This document shows, one piece after another, positions 46,500 through 58,972 of a stretch of DNA of 64,000 nucleotides. Origin of the DNA: Rhypophila decipiens (lineage: Eukaryota > Ascomycota > Sordariomycetes > Sordariales > Naviculisporaceae); assembly GCA_033297075.1 (NCBI GenBank), contig MU858120.1, positions 62,001-126,000 of the forward strand, in the 5' to 3' direction. A program made the translations under genes and the position numbers. Under the pieces are notes generated by a model. That model did no database searches. It worked only from the letters and a program-made list of their open reading frames with translations, and was not told where the DNA came from. Position 1 is the first letter of the stretch, and each line of letters starts with the position of its first letter.

Positions 46500-47714
46500 G
46501 GATCAGGAGTCTATTTTTGGTGTCTTGTAAATGGGAATGGAGTGATTTTATTGGGTAGGCGTTGATTAGGCATGGTCAGGAAGTCCATTCATGTTTGACC
46601 TTTACGGGCTAGTCTAAATATATAATAATGTATCAAAGAGCAGGATATGGGACATGGAGTAAGATGATTATATGTAGAGCTCGGGTTGGAGTATGGAGAT
46701 GGGAGTTGCTTGAACTACTGGGCTGGCACTGGGTCTGTGAATACCATGGCATACAGAGAGATTCCTCACGATGTCCGTGTTAGCGTTGATTTTTGATAGA
46801 CGGAATATATTATTCCATAAAATTGGTTGGATAGACGTGATCCTACCTGTGTACCAAGTTCAAGATACAACCAGCAAGCAGTCCGTTAGGTGAGATGGAG
46901 GGTGTGAGACATTCGGCCGCTCATTGGTCCAACCGGATCGCTGGTACTGTGATCCTACCTGCAGGGACTACATGAATCAATGTACGGATAGAACGGACGA
47001 TACCGGAATGTCGTCCGTTTTCAACGACAGGCTCGGCAAGTACCGCCGAGCTGGATGCAATCGGCAGCAGCGCATCGAACACTAGACCATCATAGACACG
47101 GATCGAGATGGCGATGGTGCTGGTCTGGATGATATTTCGAAAGCCGAGATAGTCTCTTGGTTTTGAGCAGATTTTTTTATATGTCAGCGTGGTCGCTGAT
47201 GTAGTTGGGAATGCTGTTTGAACGAGAAAACGCAGAAAGAAGTCCCAACTTGCAAAAGATTTTGGTCCTTTTTACCTTTACAAATAACTTCAGCATTATT
47301 CTTTGGACCCCTGATGCTTTTTGTCGAGCTGCTCTTTAGAATTTGTAGACGCAATAAAGATCACAAAGTGAAATGGGCCCAGAGATTCAAAACAACAAAA
47401 ACGTAGACATCAAAGATTCAAGGCACGAACGGGTCTCAAAGGGCCAGCTCATCTTATGTGCGCCGTTCGCCTTGCAGGATAAATACCGAGCGGCATGCAG
47501 CTCAGCTTTCAAGACTTGGGGATCCAAAGCCTCACTTTTGCTCCCGGTTCCTCCAATCCATTTCTCCCATTCCACAACCTGAACCTGTCAACGGTTGGTT
47601 GTCAGCCAGGGTCCGGGTGGTCCGGGTTGGCCTTACTGTGCGACTGAGGTCCAAACAGCCGTGCACTAATGTATGCAGCTTCCCGAGAGGCTTGCAGGCA
47701 TATTGCAGGGATGT

Positions 47715-47731
47715 TTGTGTGTGTGTGTGTG
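47715..47731 (+). repeat. GT dinucleotide microsatellite
   Basis: About eight GT units in the gene-poor region upstream of the HMG-box gene. Confidence 0.85.
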
Positions 47732-47747
47732 GTTGTGATAGGAGTGA

Positions 47748-48268
47748 GTGATGGTGAATATGGAGGATGGCTACCAACGGGACGAGACGATCATCCTAAT
47801 CTCTCTGCACGAGGTAGATGAGCTGAGATGGACAAACTCACAACATATCCTACGCAATATCTGCGTTGGTAGCAAGTTCCAGGGTCACAGACGGCTGGAA
47901 TATCACGATCTGGTCCTCTCGATCCAACGGCATCATCAACACCTCGATGCGAAACGTAGCGGACGTCATGTGCTCCTCCCACGAGGTTTTCCACACCGGT
48001 AGTACTTATCCAAGATGGAATCCGGACCTTAGCAACCATTTCGGTCAAAGAAAACGTATTCGCCATCGATCTCCCGCTCGTGGTGGCCATCCGTCTGCCA
48101 GATGGCGAGACCGTTTCCGGGAGGTCCCGCTACATTCCAGTCATCTCCCCCGCCGGCCAACCTGAACTCGCCCACCCACGCAACACAAAACGTCTGCGGA
48201 AAATAAAAGCTTGGCAGCCATGTTTCTCGCTGCTAAACACGGCCAAAAAGAAGCAGAAACATGACTGA
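47748..48268 (+). pseudogene. Possible decayed coding relic
   Basis: Protein-like text runs through different frames in order: EVDELRWTNSQHILRNICVG, then VTDGWNITIWSSRSNGIINT with NVADVMCSSHEVFHTGS (near 47870-48003), then IQDGIRTLATISVKENVFAI and LPDGETVSGRSRYIPVISPA to KKKQKHD and a stop at 48268. The frame changes near 47890 and 48008 lack room for introns. I do not recognise the family. This reading depends on composition and flow of the sequence only. Confidence 0.35.
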
Positions 48269-49879
48269 GGCTCGTTCGTTGTGTAACAGCGTATACCGCT
48301 GAGAACGAGTCCGTCCCTGTTCCCGTCCGACACCATACCGTACCCTTCGCCTGAGCTCCTCAGCCGAGACTGATGGACGAGAGATGCTTGCGGATCGCGG
48401 CTGGCTGCACGAACGGAACCAGAGGGGATGATGAAGTGTGGGCTTACGGCTTCCACCAAAATCGACCTGTCACCGGGTCCCGACATGGGCTGTGGTCTCC
48501 TTGCCCAAAACGTCACCCTGGGCGTTGGTTTGTTCATTAGTAGTAAACTGGCTTGCCCCAGAGATCCAGTGACATTTGAAATCCGGCGAGAGAGCGCAGA
48601 GACACCCATCCGTCGATACATGCCAAGTTGATGGCCAGTCCCCGTAGAGTCGGTGATTCATGTTTGATATCGCAGCACGCAGACAGTTAGTGTAGAGAGG
48701 GGACCATAGACTTACCCATGCCCCCATTCCCAGGACCCTGGGCACAAGATGCAAACCCTGAACGAATATGGCCCGATCGGCCCGTCGTGCTGGTGTTCGG
48801 CGGCGGCCCAGTGGCATACGGTAGCAAGAAGCACCGCAAACCTCCCGTCCGTCTCCTCCTCGCTGCCCGTCTCCTGATATCCCCATTCTGTCAACGTCCG
48901 AATGCGGTATCCTTCTGGACGCGGACGGCAGCGGATCCGCACATGGGACACAGAACGGGGTGCAATAAAGAGAATACAAATACACGAATCCCATGCCCCC
49001 ATACCCTTCTCTTCCTCCTCTTTTTCTCCCTTTCGCTGCTTATTTTCCTTCAAGAAGACCTGCTTCCTGCTTTGAGACAAAGCAATACATCAGTCTCCCG
49101 ACCCGTGCGCTTTTTCTGTTCGTTCAAGGTGTGGATAGCAGCAACAAGAGGGCAACAACAACCTGACCTGTCAAGCCGCAGCCCCTAACGCCTGTCGTTG
49201 CCTCTCCGTTGGATCTTGAGAACAAAGAAAAGTTACAAGAAAGGACACCAGCAGCAGCACAACAGCAGCAACAACCACAGCGACACACACAAGCACCAGC
49301 CTCAAGAGGCGGTATTCCACATCCCGGTTCCCAAAGCCCCGTTCGGACATAGACATCTTAGACAGACAGCCAGAGAAGCACGCGTGCGCCAAAGGCCTGT
49401 GTTGACAGACGGACAGAAGCCGCATCGCCAGCCAAACAGGATATCGTTCCTTTTTCTTATCCGCCATTATTCCGCCTTGGATCATACTTGATCGGGGGTA
49501 AACTGCTGCAAGTCCAACGAGAACAACGAATAGACGCAGCATCATTGCTTTGGGCCTGTCGTTCGAGAAGGGTTATATTCATCTTTTGCGCACCCAAGGA
49601 CTGTCCCATTCTGTGGTCCTCATATTCGAGCAGCACTAGAAGAAGCATCATATCCTCGTGCTCGAAACAGTCTGCTTACCCCAGCCATCGACATCTTTTG
49701 GCGTTTTCCAGTTTCTTGCATAATCCAGCTCCGCCTAAAAGCCATCGGGCTCGAACATAGAATATCGAACAGTCGTGTCTCAACCAGGCCAGCTCGGGGT
49801 ATCTGGTCGTTGAAGAATAGGCGAGAGAGGAAACCAAAAGACGAGCAAGACGAGAAAGACACAACGCCCGCTCGTGGGT

Positions 49880-51899
49880 ATGGAACCCCATACGCCCCCG
49901 TCGCCAGATCCATCAAGATTTGAAGGTCTCCCGACCGGTTTCAACGAGCTGTTGCAGCACAACGCCGCAACACCGTCCTCTTACCACCGCGACGGCCACG
50001 GTATCGAACCGAACCAAGTGCGATCGCAGCCGACGTCGAGATACGGGACGCCCATCCAGCAGTTGCAGCGTCACCATACGTTCGACTCCAACCTTATGCA
50101 GTACCAGCAACGGCCTGGGAGCACCCAGCCTGTAAGCGAGCACCGGTTTCTTTGAGATCCTGCCCTCTTGAAATAGTGTGACGGGAGAGCGACGAGACTA
50201 ACAGTCCCAACAGCCTGGCTATCGCCAAACCATGTATCAGACGCACGACCACAACAGCAACAGCAGTCCATATCCTCCGATGCCCGATGTAAGTCTCTTG
50301 ACCACGATGTGCTGAGGAATTCACCCAGCTAACATACGCGACCCTCAGACATCCCAGCCATATAACACCCCGGCAACATCTCCTCCAACGCCGTCCCGGG
50401 CCTCAGACATAATAACCACACGAAGTGGCAACGCCATCCACCGAAACGCCGGCACAAACAACACCTTGGGGCCCAAGAGTACCAGAATCGAGAAGCCGGG
50501 TGCCGCAAACAAAAAAAAGAGAAAAGCCGACAAGGCAGGGAAGATGCCCAAGACCGTACCAAATTTGGACAAGCCCATGAGCGAGATCACCCTCGAGGTG
50601 GACGTGCCGGTGGCCAACATCGAGGAGTATGTCAACCGGTCGTCCGACGTCCGCCGGCAAGAGATCGAGATCGGCAAGAATCCCGGTCGCATCAAGCGGC
50701 CCATGAACGCCTTTATGCTGTATCGCAAAGCCTACCAGCTCCGGGCAAAAGAGTGGGCGTCGCAGCACAACCACCAAGTGGTGTCGCGGGTTTGTGGTCT
50801 CAGCTGGCCCATGGAGCCTGAGCGTGTCCGGGAGCAATTCAAGGCATGGGCCGAGACCGAGCGAGACAACCACCAGAAGGCACACCCGGACTACAAGTTC
50901 ACGCCATCCAAACCGGCTGCCAAGCCAACCAGTGCCAAATCACCAAACAGCCAGTCCCATTTCAACCACAGCGACGGGTCTGACCTCGATGATCTCGACT
51001 GGGGTAACGGAGCGAACGGAAACATACACCGAGGAGGCTCGTATATGAATCACCAGCTCCGACCCGACATGAGGACACCCGAGGCGGACGACTACTATGG
51101 CGGCAATAGCCTATACCCTCCACCGGGATATTCCCACTATAACGACATGCGCGGCTTGGGCATGGGAGGTGGCCGATCCAGTTACGACTTTCCCAATAAG
51201 TTGGCGTCATCGTATGATCCCCGTGATTCACTTCCCCCTGTTGGGCAATATTATGAAAACACCGCCAGCCGACTTTCCAACCATTCCCGCCAACTACCCG
51301 CTGGTATGGTCGAGGACGTCTTGATGAGCAACAAGGGTCTTGGGTCCCCCAGCCAAGTGTTCCATCAGCCACATCACCTTTATCCTTCTCAGTATCATGA
51401 CCAGCCGGGACCCCATCATTCACAGTCCCAGCCTCATCGTGGAGGTGGCGGCGGTGGCGGTTTCGAGCCGAGGATCGATCCCTCGCTCATGTTCGACGGC
51501 TCGGCAGGGGGCGGCATGAATAGCATGTTGCTCGAGTCTGGGCTGTCGCATCAGCATCAACACCAACAACATCAGCATTCGCAACACCAACCTTCCCACC
51601 AGCACCAGTCATCGCAACATCAGCAGCAACAGACCTGGCAAGGAGCCGGCGGTGTAGACTCTGAAGTCGGTGTCGTCGGCGGAGGAGCCAGCGGTGCAGG
51701 AGGCGCCAGTAATGCATACTCGAACGCATTCTCTCTGGGCTTAGACGAAACGTTGAGCATGGACCAGACCTCCATAGAACAACAAGCCCAGCTTTTGAGA
51801 GGTCATCCGGATGACTGGCAACGTCATGATGCGGATGCAGATCAGTTCGATATGAGCTGGCTGGATCCAAGCCCTAAAAACACGAAGGGAGATAACTGA
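49880..51899 (+). CDS. fmf-1: HMG-box regulator of sexual development, FMF-1/Ste11-like
   Basis: Three exons (49880-50131, 50214-50288, 50349-51899) join in phase to give 625 aa. One HMG box lies at about residues 222-292 (GRIKRPMNAFMLYRKAYQLR, NHQVVSRVCGLSWPMEPERV, HPDYKFTP). NHQ..S...G and the short spacing are the Ste11/MATA_HMG style, not the non-specific HMGB style. The rest is disordered: Pro/Gln/Ser-rich at the N-terminus and His/Gln-rich near residue 520-560. A Lys-rich patch (KKKRKADKAGK) may be a nuclear signal. Neurospora fmf-1 and Podospora PaHMG5 are needed for fertility and are related to fission yeast Ste11. Assignment to that branch is from motif memory; the HMG box itself is certain. 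Confidence 0.8.
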
Positions 51900-52953
51900 G
51901 ATGCTCCTTGAAGAATGAGGTCAGATGTATTTTGACACTATGAGAGAAATAGTGTGCGAGGGTGAGGGGTTGTGGGAAACTTTTAAATGACGATTCGAGT
52001 TGGGTATGATCACACATTGGATCGGAGCTGAAAGGGAAGGTGAAAGTGAGAGTTGGACATTTTACCCACACACCGAGGTGGTGTTGACTGCTATTGGGGC
52101 AGGTGTTACCCTCTTTCCCTTCCCGTCTTTTTTCTTTTATGCACACTTGTACAAATATTCGATAGACTCTGCCTGCTGTATTCTTGATGGGCTGCTTCTC
52201 CTTTCTCATGTATTTGTTGTAATTCTTTTCTTTCCTCACTTTTGGGATTAGGTCGGGGCGGTCAAAGATCCTTCTGGCCTCGCGGCCGATTGTTCATACG
52301 CATCATCATCATCTGGATCGGTTCACTCCAGAGGGGGACAGGGCGGCGTATTTGCACATTCCTCTTTCGTACACACATCAACCATACTGTATTGTATTCT
52401 CTTGGGAAATTGAAAGTTTGAAGAGGTCATTGGACGCGATGTCTAGCTTGACCGCCATTAACCGCCGTCAAAGAATCTCGTCGTCTCGTGTAAATCGTGT
52501 GAATTGGTCGAGGTGGTGCCTGAGGGACGATTATCCCGGGCTAGCATGCTCTTTCGCCCCGATATCTCGGTTCTTTGTCCAAGAAATGTTGTTAAAAGGG
52601 CCTCCAGAGAACAAGAATGCTTTGTCGACTCAAAACTGTCTCTTTTGTTGAAATGAAATTGATGAAAGATGAGAAGCCATCCGTGCCTGTCTTGGTTCTC
52701 GGGAGGCTTGTCTAGCATGGCGGGACGGGGAAGGGGTGCGGCACTATGCACTTAAACAGATTTCGAATGTCACGTTCTTGGCAACGGTTATGCAACTAAT
52801 GCAACCTCCTCTCATCATCAAGCTTCAAGCTCCATCAACGAGACACTGAATTACGCGACCAAAGCTTCAACATCCACGGTCGCATCGCATCGTCAGCAGT
52901 TCATCTTGCACCAAAAGAAGCTACTGATATTACCTATTCAAGACTCCCCGACA
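51900..52953. other. Intergenic region between the HMG gene and EMC5
   Basis: No gene was recognised. It should hold the HMG gene 3' UTR and the EMC5 promoter. Confidence 0.4.
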
Positions 52954-53454
52954 ATGACGGGGATATCGAAAGCCCTCACTGCATTTGGCAGTCTGTTGCT
53001 GGCTCATGCGTAAGAAAGCCGTCCTCCATCTTCCTATCCACGACAGCTGTACTAATACGTTGGGAATCACAACAGCTGCTATTCAGCCCACGAGCACTCA
53101 GCCTTGCAAACCCTCAAAGCGGCGACCTTATCACTGACATCAACGGCATCCCAAACCACCGCGACCACGCTGCCAGCCGACATCGCCATCGAGACCGTCA
53201 TCGCGACACTGGTTGTTCTACTGGGGCTGGTCCTTAGCACACAACCATTGCGACCTATACAATGGCGTGTCTGGGCGGGCAAGATTGAACGGCAGGGAGA
53301 GGAGGGGTTTGTTGATAACAACGGCGAGGTGATCAAGGAGTACATTGGGAACCCGTTCCAGATCTTCGAGAACAGGCCTGGATTTGTGGATATTAGGAAG
53401 CAACGGATGGAGTTTGCGGAATGGGTCAAGAGTAGCGCGGGTGCTGAACAATGA
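52954..53454 (+). CDS. emc5: EMC5/MMGT, ER membrane protein complex subunit 5
   Basis: A small membrane subunit of the EMC, the insertase for tail-anchored and multipass proteins at the endoplasmic reticulum. Exons 52954-53009 and 53076-53454 join in phase to give 144 aa. The first membrane helix is ISKALTAFGSLLLAHACYSA, with AHEHSAL after it. The second is IETVIATLVVLLGLVLS. The family hallmark PLRPIQWRVWAGKIER follows, and the cytosolic end has FENRPGFVDIRKQRMEFAEW. The length is normal for fungal EMC5. It lies between the HMG regulator and the MSH5 pseudogene, all on the plus strand. Confidence 0.93.
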
Positions 53455-53991
53455 AGGAGTCCGCCGCGATGTATTAGAAACAGTGTAATGGAGGCCTGGC
53501 CAATTCTGGAATATGTCGATTTGACCGCTGGTCTGGATGGAAGCAACCTCAATCAATGTGGTCCATTCTTTGCTGTTTGTTGGTGGAGGCCGTGAGAATA
53601 TCTTGCCCGGGTATATCGCGGGATTGCGAACCGTGTGAGCACAATCTTGCTCCTGCCGGAGTGGCTTTTAGGTTCGGCCGAATACCAAATTCCTGGGCAG
53701 GTACGAATGGCATCACATCCATATTTGATGAGCCTGCCACTGCCAGTTCCACTTGGACGCCAGTCACCGAACACCATTGATCATCCCAACGCTGACCACT
53801 GCCAATCACTGTGCGCATCGTGTACATCGCTGCCCTCACCTCAGAGATCAACCAACATGTTACGACATCTGCCTTGGCTTCAACGGATTTTTACAGTTGT
53901 GCTCAGGCTCATAGGGTTCTAATCAGCAGCTCTTTTGTTCATCCATTACAGTGAATTCTTAATTAACCACTTGGGAGTCCGGTCAGCAGAC

Positions 53992-56900
53992 ATGGACCAT
54001 CCTCGCCATGACGCCCGCAGCCGCAGCGTCGCCAGCGGCAGGCGCACCGCATATTCCACCACATACTCTACGGCGCATTCCACCACTTCACATCTTCTGT
54101 CACCAACAAGCACGCGATCGGACTATCCCGAAGATTCCTCAGACACCCCTTCAGTCTCGACAGCGTACCTTAGCCGATCAAACTTGCGCAATCTCGATTC
54201 CGTGAGTCGGCCGTCTTCGTCCAGCCCGGAAGCTTCGACTCAATTTCGGTCCAGAACAGCCCGATCCTCCTCACCATATTTCGGAAACCGTCCAAACAGC
54301 ACCATACCATCGCTGCCTCGCAGCAGCCCCCTAGATCACTACAGGACGGGTGGCCTATCTGCTCGAATACCATCTCGGGTGCTCAATAAAACTCCAGACA
54401 TTTTGGACTACAGGTCTTCCCCACCGTTTCTCATTCAGGACCACCCGCCAGTTACTCAAGTCCCACCGACTGGATCACCAGTTTCCCGTGATGGTGATGA
54501 ATGGTCTGGGGACACGAGGCTTCCGGCCCATACCTCACCTTCTCTTCCTCGCCCGCAGCTCCCGCCCTCTTCACAAAGGGTACCAAGAAGCTCAGTACTT
54601 CGAGGCAGAGGCAGTGGCCGGGGCTCTATGCGAACAAACACAAGACATCTGAGCACTCATACCCAATCAACCAGGCCAATAAGCACCTCGTGGAGCTCGT
54701 CCAGAGCCAGAAGTTTGACTAGTCAGTATCCACGCTCACCCGATTCCTCAAGTTCAGGCGTCTTCGGCACTAGAAATCTCAGCCCACGATATCAGAAATC
54801 CAGATCAACTCCCGATCACTTGGGGTCGAAAAGTCACAATACTCAGGCCCCTAGCCCTGCCAGCTCTACTGTTCGGACGCGGCTCGAGGTGCTTGAAGAG
54901 AACAAATCCGATGTCCTGAATGAAGTGATCATGGCCCTCGACATGAGGAAGGACGGCCGTATCGGTTGCGCCTATTATGTTGCGATGGAAGAAACCTTAT
55001 TCATCGAAGAAGACACACCGTTGGGTGGGCTTGAAGTTGCGAGTACCCTCATCATGCGTGTTCAGCCCACGACCATAATGATACCGAACCGGGCACCGCA
55101 GGATCTCGTCCTCCTGCTCGAGAAAGATGCCGAAGGACTCAATGACCAAGGCGGCTCCTACATTCTCCGCCACCTAACTGCGGCGGAGTTTGACTATGAT
55201 GGAGCAAAAGAGTCTCTTGTGAGGGTCGACCTGGGGTACGATGTGCCCGATCCGATCAAGATCACCACAGAAGACCCCGGGGACGACATGGTTGACTGCT
55301 TGGGGTCATCTCTTCATAACAAGCTGATGCGCCTCGGTGAGACCATCAACCTGAGCAGTTATGCGTCAATTGGGTGCGCCGGTGCTGTTTTGAGCGACCT
55401 GGATCGGCGAAGAGCGGTTCAGGACTCTGACTTTTATGCGGAGCCGGGCACATCTTTTCAGATCAAGGAGCTGGCTATGAACACACCCATGAGCATCCTC
55501 CAGATCAGTGCCGATGCTTTGGTATCACTACAGATTGTCAGATCCGAGCTTCGCCCAGACTACCAGGTCTCCAACCCGTCCGAATCCAAAACGAAGCACG
55601 TGCTGTCGCTTGCGGACTACTTCAGGCTCTTGCTTGTACGGCAGAGGGAAAGGCAGGACTTCGACAGATGATGTTTTTGCCCACCACTGACATTGCGCTC
55701 ATTCACGAGCGACAGAACAATCAAGCTGATCTTACATCCCGGAAACAAGGACATGATGGGCAACATCCAAATGCTTCTTCGAAAGATTGGGAACATCAAG
55801 ACACCGCTGACACATATCCGAAAGATTGTGGACCGTATCCGTGGCCAGTTGTCTATAAGGATAGAGAACTACAAGAAGGTGTTGCAGTTCTCAATGATCT
55901 GCACACAGCTCAAAGAGGCTTTTTTGCCGCTATCCCATGGCTCGGGGCCAGAGGTCTTTTCGCGGGTAAGTTCCAGCCACTGGACTCTTGTTTATAACCT
56001 GGCAACTAATTCCACTAGATCTACAACACAGTTGATTCGGACAGACTCCTCGCGGTAGGGGAGAGAATCTTACAGACCTTTGATTTCCAGCTATCGAAAG
56101 AGAACGGTCGCACGGAAATATTGCCTGGTGCTAGCGAGGAGCTGGACAGGTACAAAGAAAGATATACGTCAATCTACGATACTCTGCCACGCGTGAGAGA
56201 AGCCATCGTCAGCAATGCGCCCGGCTGGGCGTCGAGGCATATTCGAGACTGCATCATGTTCCCAGGGCAGGGGTTTCTTATTGAGGTCACCCTCGACGAA
56301 AAGACTGGCGAGGGCGTTTACCGGGGCGAAAAATGCATGGGCGGCCCATGGGAGATGATATTTGTCAAGGACGATGCGGTATACTACAAAAATCAGCTGA
56401 TGAGACAACTGGACGATGAGTGGGGGGATCCTGCGGCTGATGTGGCCGGTAAGTCAAGCACAGTATAGTATTTCAGCATGGCCTGGACCTCGACTGACAA
56501 CATCAAGACGAGGAGCTCCATGTAGTCAGTGAGCTGTCGCGGACGATCAATCTGAAGAGGCAACAATAAACCAGGCATCAAAGCTCTTCGGCGAGTTGGA
56601 CAGCCTGTTTGCGCTGGCACTTGCTGCTGAAAAGTATGGCTGGGTCAAGCCTTAGATGACAGCTTTGAATATCATTGACATCAAAGATGGACGACATCCA
56701 CTCCAAGAGTTGCTGGTACCGTCATTTATACCAAACGACTGTGTGATGGCAGGGGGACCTGGCGAACCAGACGGTATCCGTGGGGCTGACGTCTCGGCTA
56801 GCAAGGAGGAAGCCAAGGGACCTTCATTCTTGGTCCTGACCGGCCCCAACAACTCTGGAAAGAGCATATACATGAAACAGATTGCTCTGATTGTGTACCT

Positions 56901-57711
56901 TGCCCACATCGGGAGCTATGTGCCTGCTTCGCGGGCTACGATAGGGATCACTGATCGCATACTGACGAGAATTGCCACTCGGGAGACGATGATGGCAGAC
57001 GAAAGTGCATTCTGCATCGATCTGAAGCAAGCTGCCTTCACGGTCAACTTTGCGACCAGGCGGAGTCTCATTCTTACAGATGAGTTCGGCAAAAGGACCA
57101 CCTGGCATGCCGGAGCTGGTATTCTAGCAGGTTACGTGGCTTATTTCTTTGGGCTCGGGGAGTACCGGCCAAAGATGCTCATCGGGACGCATTTTCACGA
57201 ACTGCACGACTATGGGGTCCTCCCGCCCGGGAATGGGCTGGAATATGCCCACCTGGACGTACGGTTGGATCCCGAAGCCGAAGAGCTGGATGATCAAATC
57301 ACGTACCTGTACAAGCTGGTTCCAGGCCCCGGGGGAGAAAGCTTGGGGATACTGTGTGCTGAGCTGATGGGTGTGGAGGGAGAAGTGCTGGAACGGGCTG
57401 AGTACTTTTTGAAGCTGCTCAAGTCAAACTTTGATATAGTGGAGGTGCTGAGGAAGCGTGGCGAGGATGAGGTGGAGGAGCAAGAGAAACTGCGCAAGGC
57501 AGAGAACGTGTATCAGCGATTCATGACGATGTCGGTACCTGGACCTGGTGCGCCCGCTGAAGAATTGGAAAGGGTTGGCGAGATGCTGAGGCAGTGTCTT
57601 GATTTCGAGAAGGAGGCACAAGTAGCCGAGGAGGTAGGAGTGGCCGAAGAAGAACTTGAGAGAGAGGAAGTGAGGGAAGAGGTCGACGATGTAGGTATGG
57701 AAGACTGGTAG
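53992..57711 (+). pseudogene. msh5: MSH5, meiotic MutS homologue, disrupted
   Basis: MSH5 pairs with MSH4 as a clamp that stabilises meiotic crossover intermediates. The first 545 codons from 53992 are intact, with a disordered N-terminus and MutS core, up to SLADYFRLL. A one-base loss near 55630 moves sense to another frame (GLRQMMFLPTTDIALIHERQ) until about 55713, where the frame returns. Two ordinary introns follow, near 55969-56018 and 56449-56507. After VVSELSRTINLK a second shift near 56558 is needed to reach SKLFGELDSLFALALAAEK. An in-frame TAG at 56653-56655 stands where human MSH5 has Arg in the RPR motif. The ATPase part keeps Walker A (GPNNSGKS), but the signature after DEFGK reads RTTWHAGAG, where family members have GT and an Asp-Gly. 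The spacing of conserved blocks equals that of human MSH5, so the shifted parts are coding, not intron. Confidence 0.88.
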
Positions 57712-58177
57712 AAATTTAAGCACATGTCTTACGATGCTTGGACTTTGATCACGTCATATACCCGAGCATGGAGGCATAAAATAGTAAAGAAAGACTCGCT
57801 CAGAAAGAGCTGGTATCATTAATCCCACCCGTTGCCCGCCCGTCCCAAAAAAGCTACAAAATGCAATAAAACCCTAACCTTCATCGTCGACAAGATCGAG
57901 AAGGCGCGACATGAGCTTGCTGATCGAAACTCTGCTGTCCATTCCAGGCGCAGAACCGTCGGCAAGTACGTATTCATCAATGAACCCCCTTCTTTTCGTG
58001 TCCCGTTCTCCCAAATGCCAAAAATGCCAGGCGTACAACCACAGACCGAAAGTCAAATCATCTTCAGAACGCCGGAACACTTTGGTCCGTATCTGGTGGT
58101 TTGGCCGCTTAAATCCGAATCCATCCCTGCCTTGACCATTTGGTTTGCCAACCACTGCCATAATCATGGATGTCCAT
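57712..58177. other. Convergent 3' flanks of MSH5 and the CFEM gene
   Basis: No gene was recognised between the two convergent genes. Confidence 0.4.
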
Positions 58178-58972
58178 TCATAAAAATAAGATGGCTGCTG
58201 CCAGCGGAAGTACAGCCGACGCGATAAATCCCGCCACCTGGCCCTTTGAAGCGCCCGATCTGTTGGGACCGCCAATGTCAAACGGGCTGCCGTCCCCTTG
58301 GTTGCTGGTTCCCTCGGAGTTGGCGGGTGGCGTGGTTGGCGCTGGAGGTGTGTTTGGTGCGACTGCGGCAGTGTTGGGAGGTCCTCGATCATTGGTCTGC
58401 GCGGCCTCACTGCTGGTTGACGGCGAGGCGGCCTCGGTAGGCGACTCAGATTCAGTCGATGTCGTGGCCTTTCCTTTGGGTGGAGGAGGAGTCGTCTCCT
58501 TTCCTGGCTTTTCGTCGTCGTCGTCGTCGTCATCGCTGACAATAGGAGTGGGCTTCTCGGTCTCCTTTGCCGGGGGCGCATCATCCGTGATTGTCGGCTT
58601 GTCTGTGGCCTGGGGCGGCTGGAACTTATTGGTGTACAGCTTGTTGGCGTATTCTTCGGCACGCTCGAGGATCTTGTCATCGAGTGGACGCCTGGCGACC
58701 TTGCACCCTTTTTCCATGATGCCGATGAAACTATCATCGGCATCGCGTAGGTCGTCGGGGCATTGGCTGGCCATGCAGTCCAAGACTGCTGAGAGGAATT
58801 TGTCTTCGGTTTGGCAGACGCACTTGGGCCGCAGCTTGGGACAGACGTCTGTTTTGCCCATGCATTTCTTGACGCATCTTGGGAAGTCGAACGTCGCGCT
58901 GGCGTGGTCTGCGAAGATGAAGAGGACGACCGCGAGGCCGATCAGGGCCAGGCGAGTGAGGAGGGGAGCCAT
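58178..58972 (-). CDS. CFEM-domain GPI-anchored cell-surface protein
   Basis: A 264-aa secreted protein. A signal peptide is visible (RLALIGLAVVLFIFADHASA). A CFEM domain follows at residues 30-92 with eight cysteines: PRCVKKC, DVC, KCVC, DC, QC and GC in the usual order. A Thr/Ser/Pro-rich stalk with a run of seven Asp comes next. The C-terminus has small residues (NRSGASKG) before a hydrophobic tail (VAGFIASAVLPLAAAILFL), the form of a GPI attachment signal. CFEM proteins act at the wall or membrane, some in haem uptake; nothing here shows that role. The start at 58972 is the only ATG before the signal peptide. Confidence 0.9.
   Translation of the reverse strand: MAPLLTRLALIGLAVVLFIFADHASATFDFPRCVKKCMGKTDVCPKLRPKCVCQTEDKFLSAVLDCMASQCPDDLRDADDSFIGIMEKGCKVARRPLDDKILERAEEYANKLYTNKFQPPQATDKPTITDDAPPAKETEKPTPIVSDDDDDDDEKPGKETTPPPPKGKATTSTESESPTEAASPSTSSEAAQTNDRGPPNTAAVAPNTPPAPTTPPANSEGTSNQGDGSPFDIGGPNRSGASKGQVAGFIASAVLPLAAAILFL

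Larger units (their letters stand above)
46500..49879. other. Gene-poor region with a likely gene relic and a long 5' leader
   Basis: About 3.4 kb without an intact gene. It holds a GT-repeat at 47715-47731, a coding relic at 47.75-48.27 kb (listed separately) and, at the right, the upstream region of the HMG-box gene, which contains CAG/CAA-rich stretches at 49245-49285. Confidence 0.4.

Noticed and set aside
56449..56557. Longer intron that would hide the second MSH5 frame change
   Set aside because: It would restore the frame but delete DEELHVVSELSRTIN, which matches the human MSH5 spacing, and the TAG at 56653 and the other lesions would remain.
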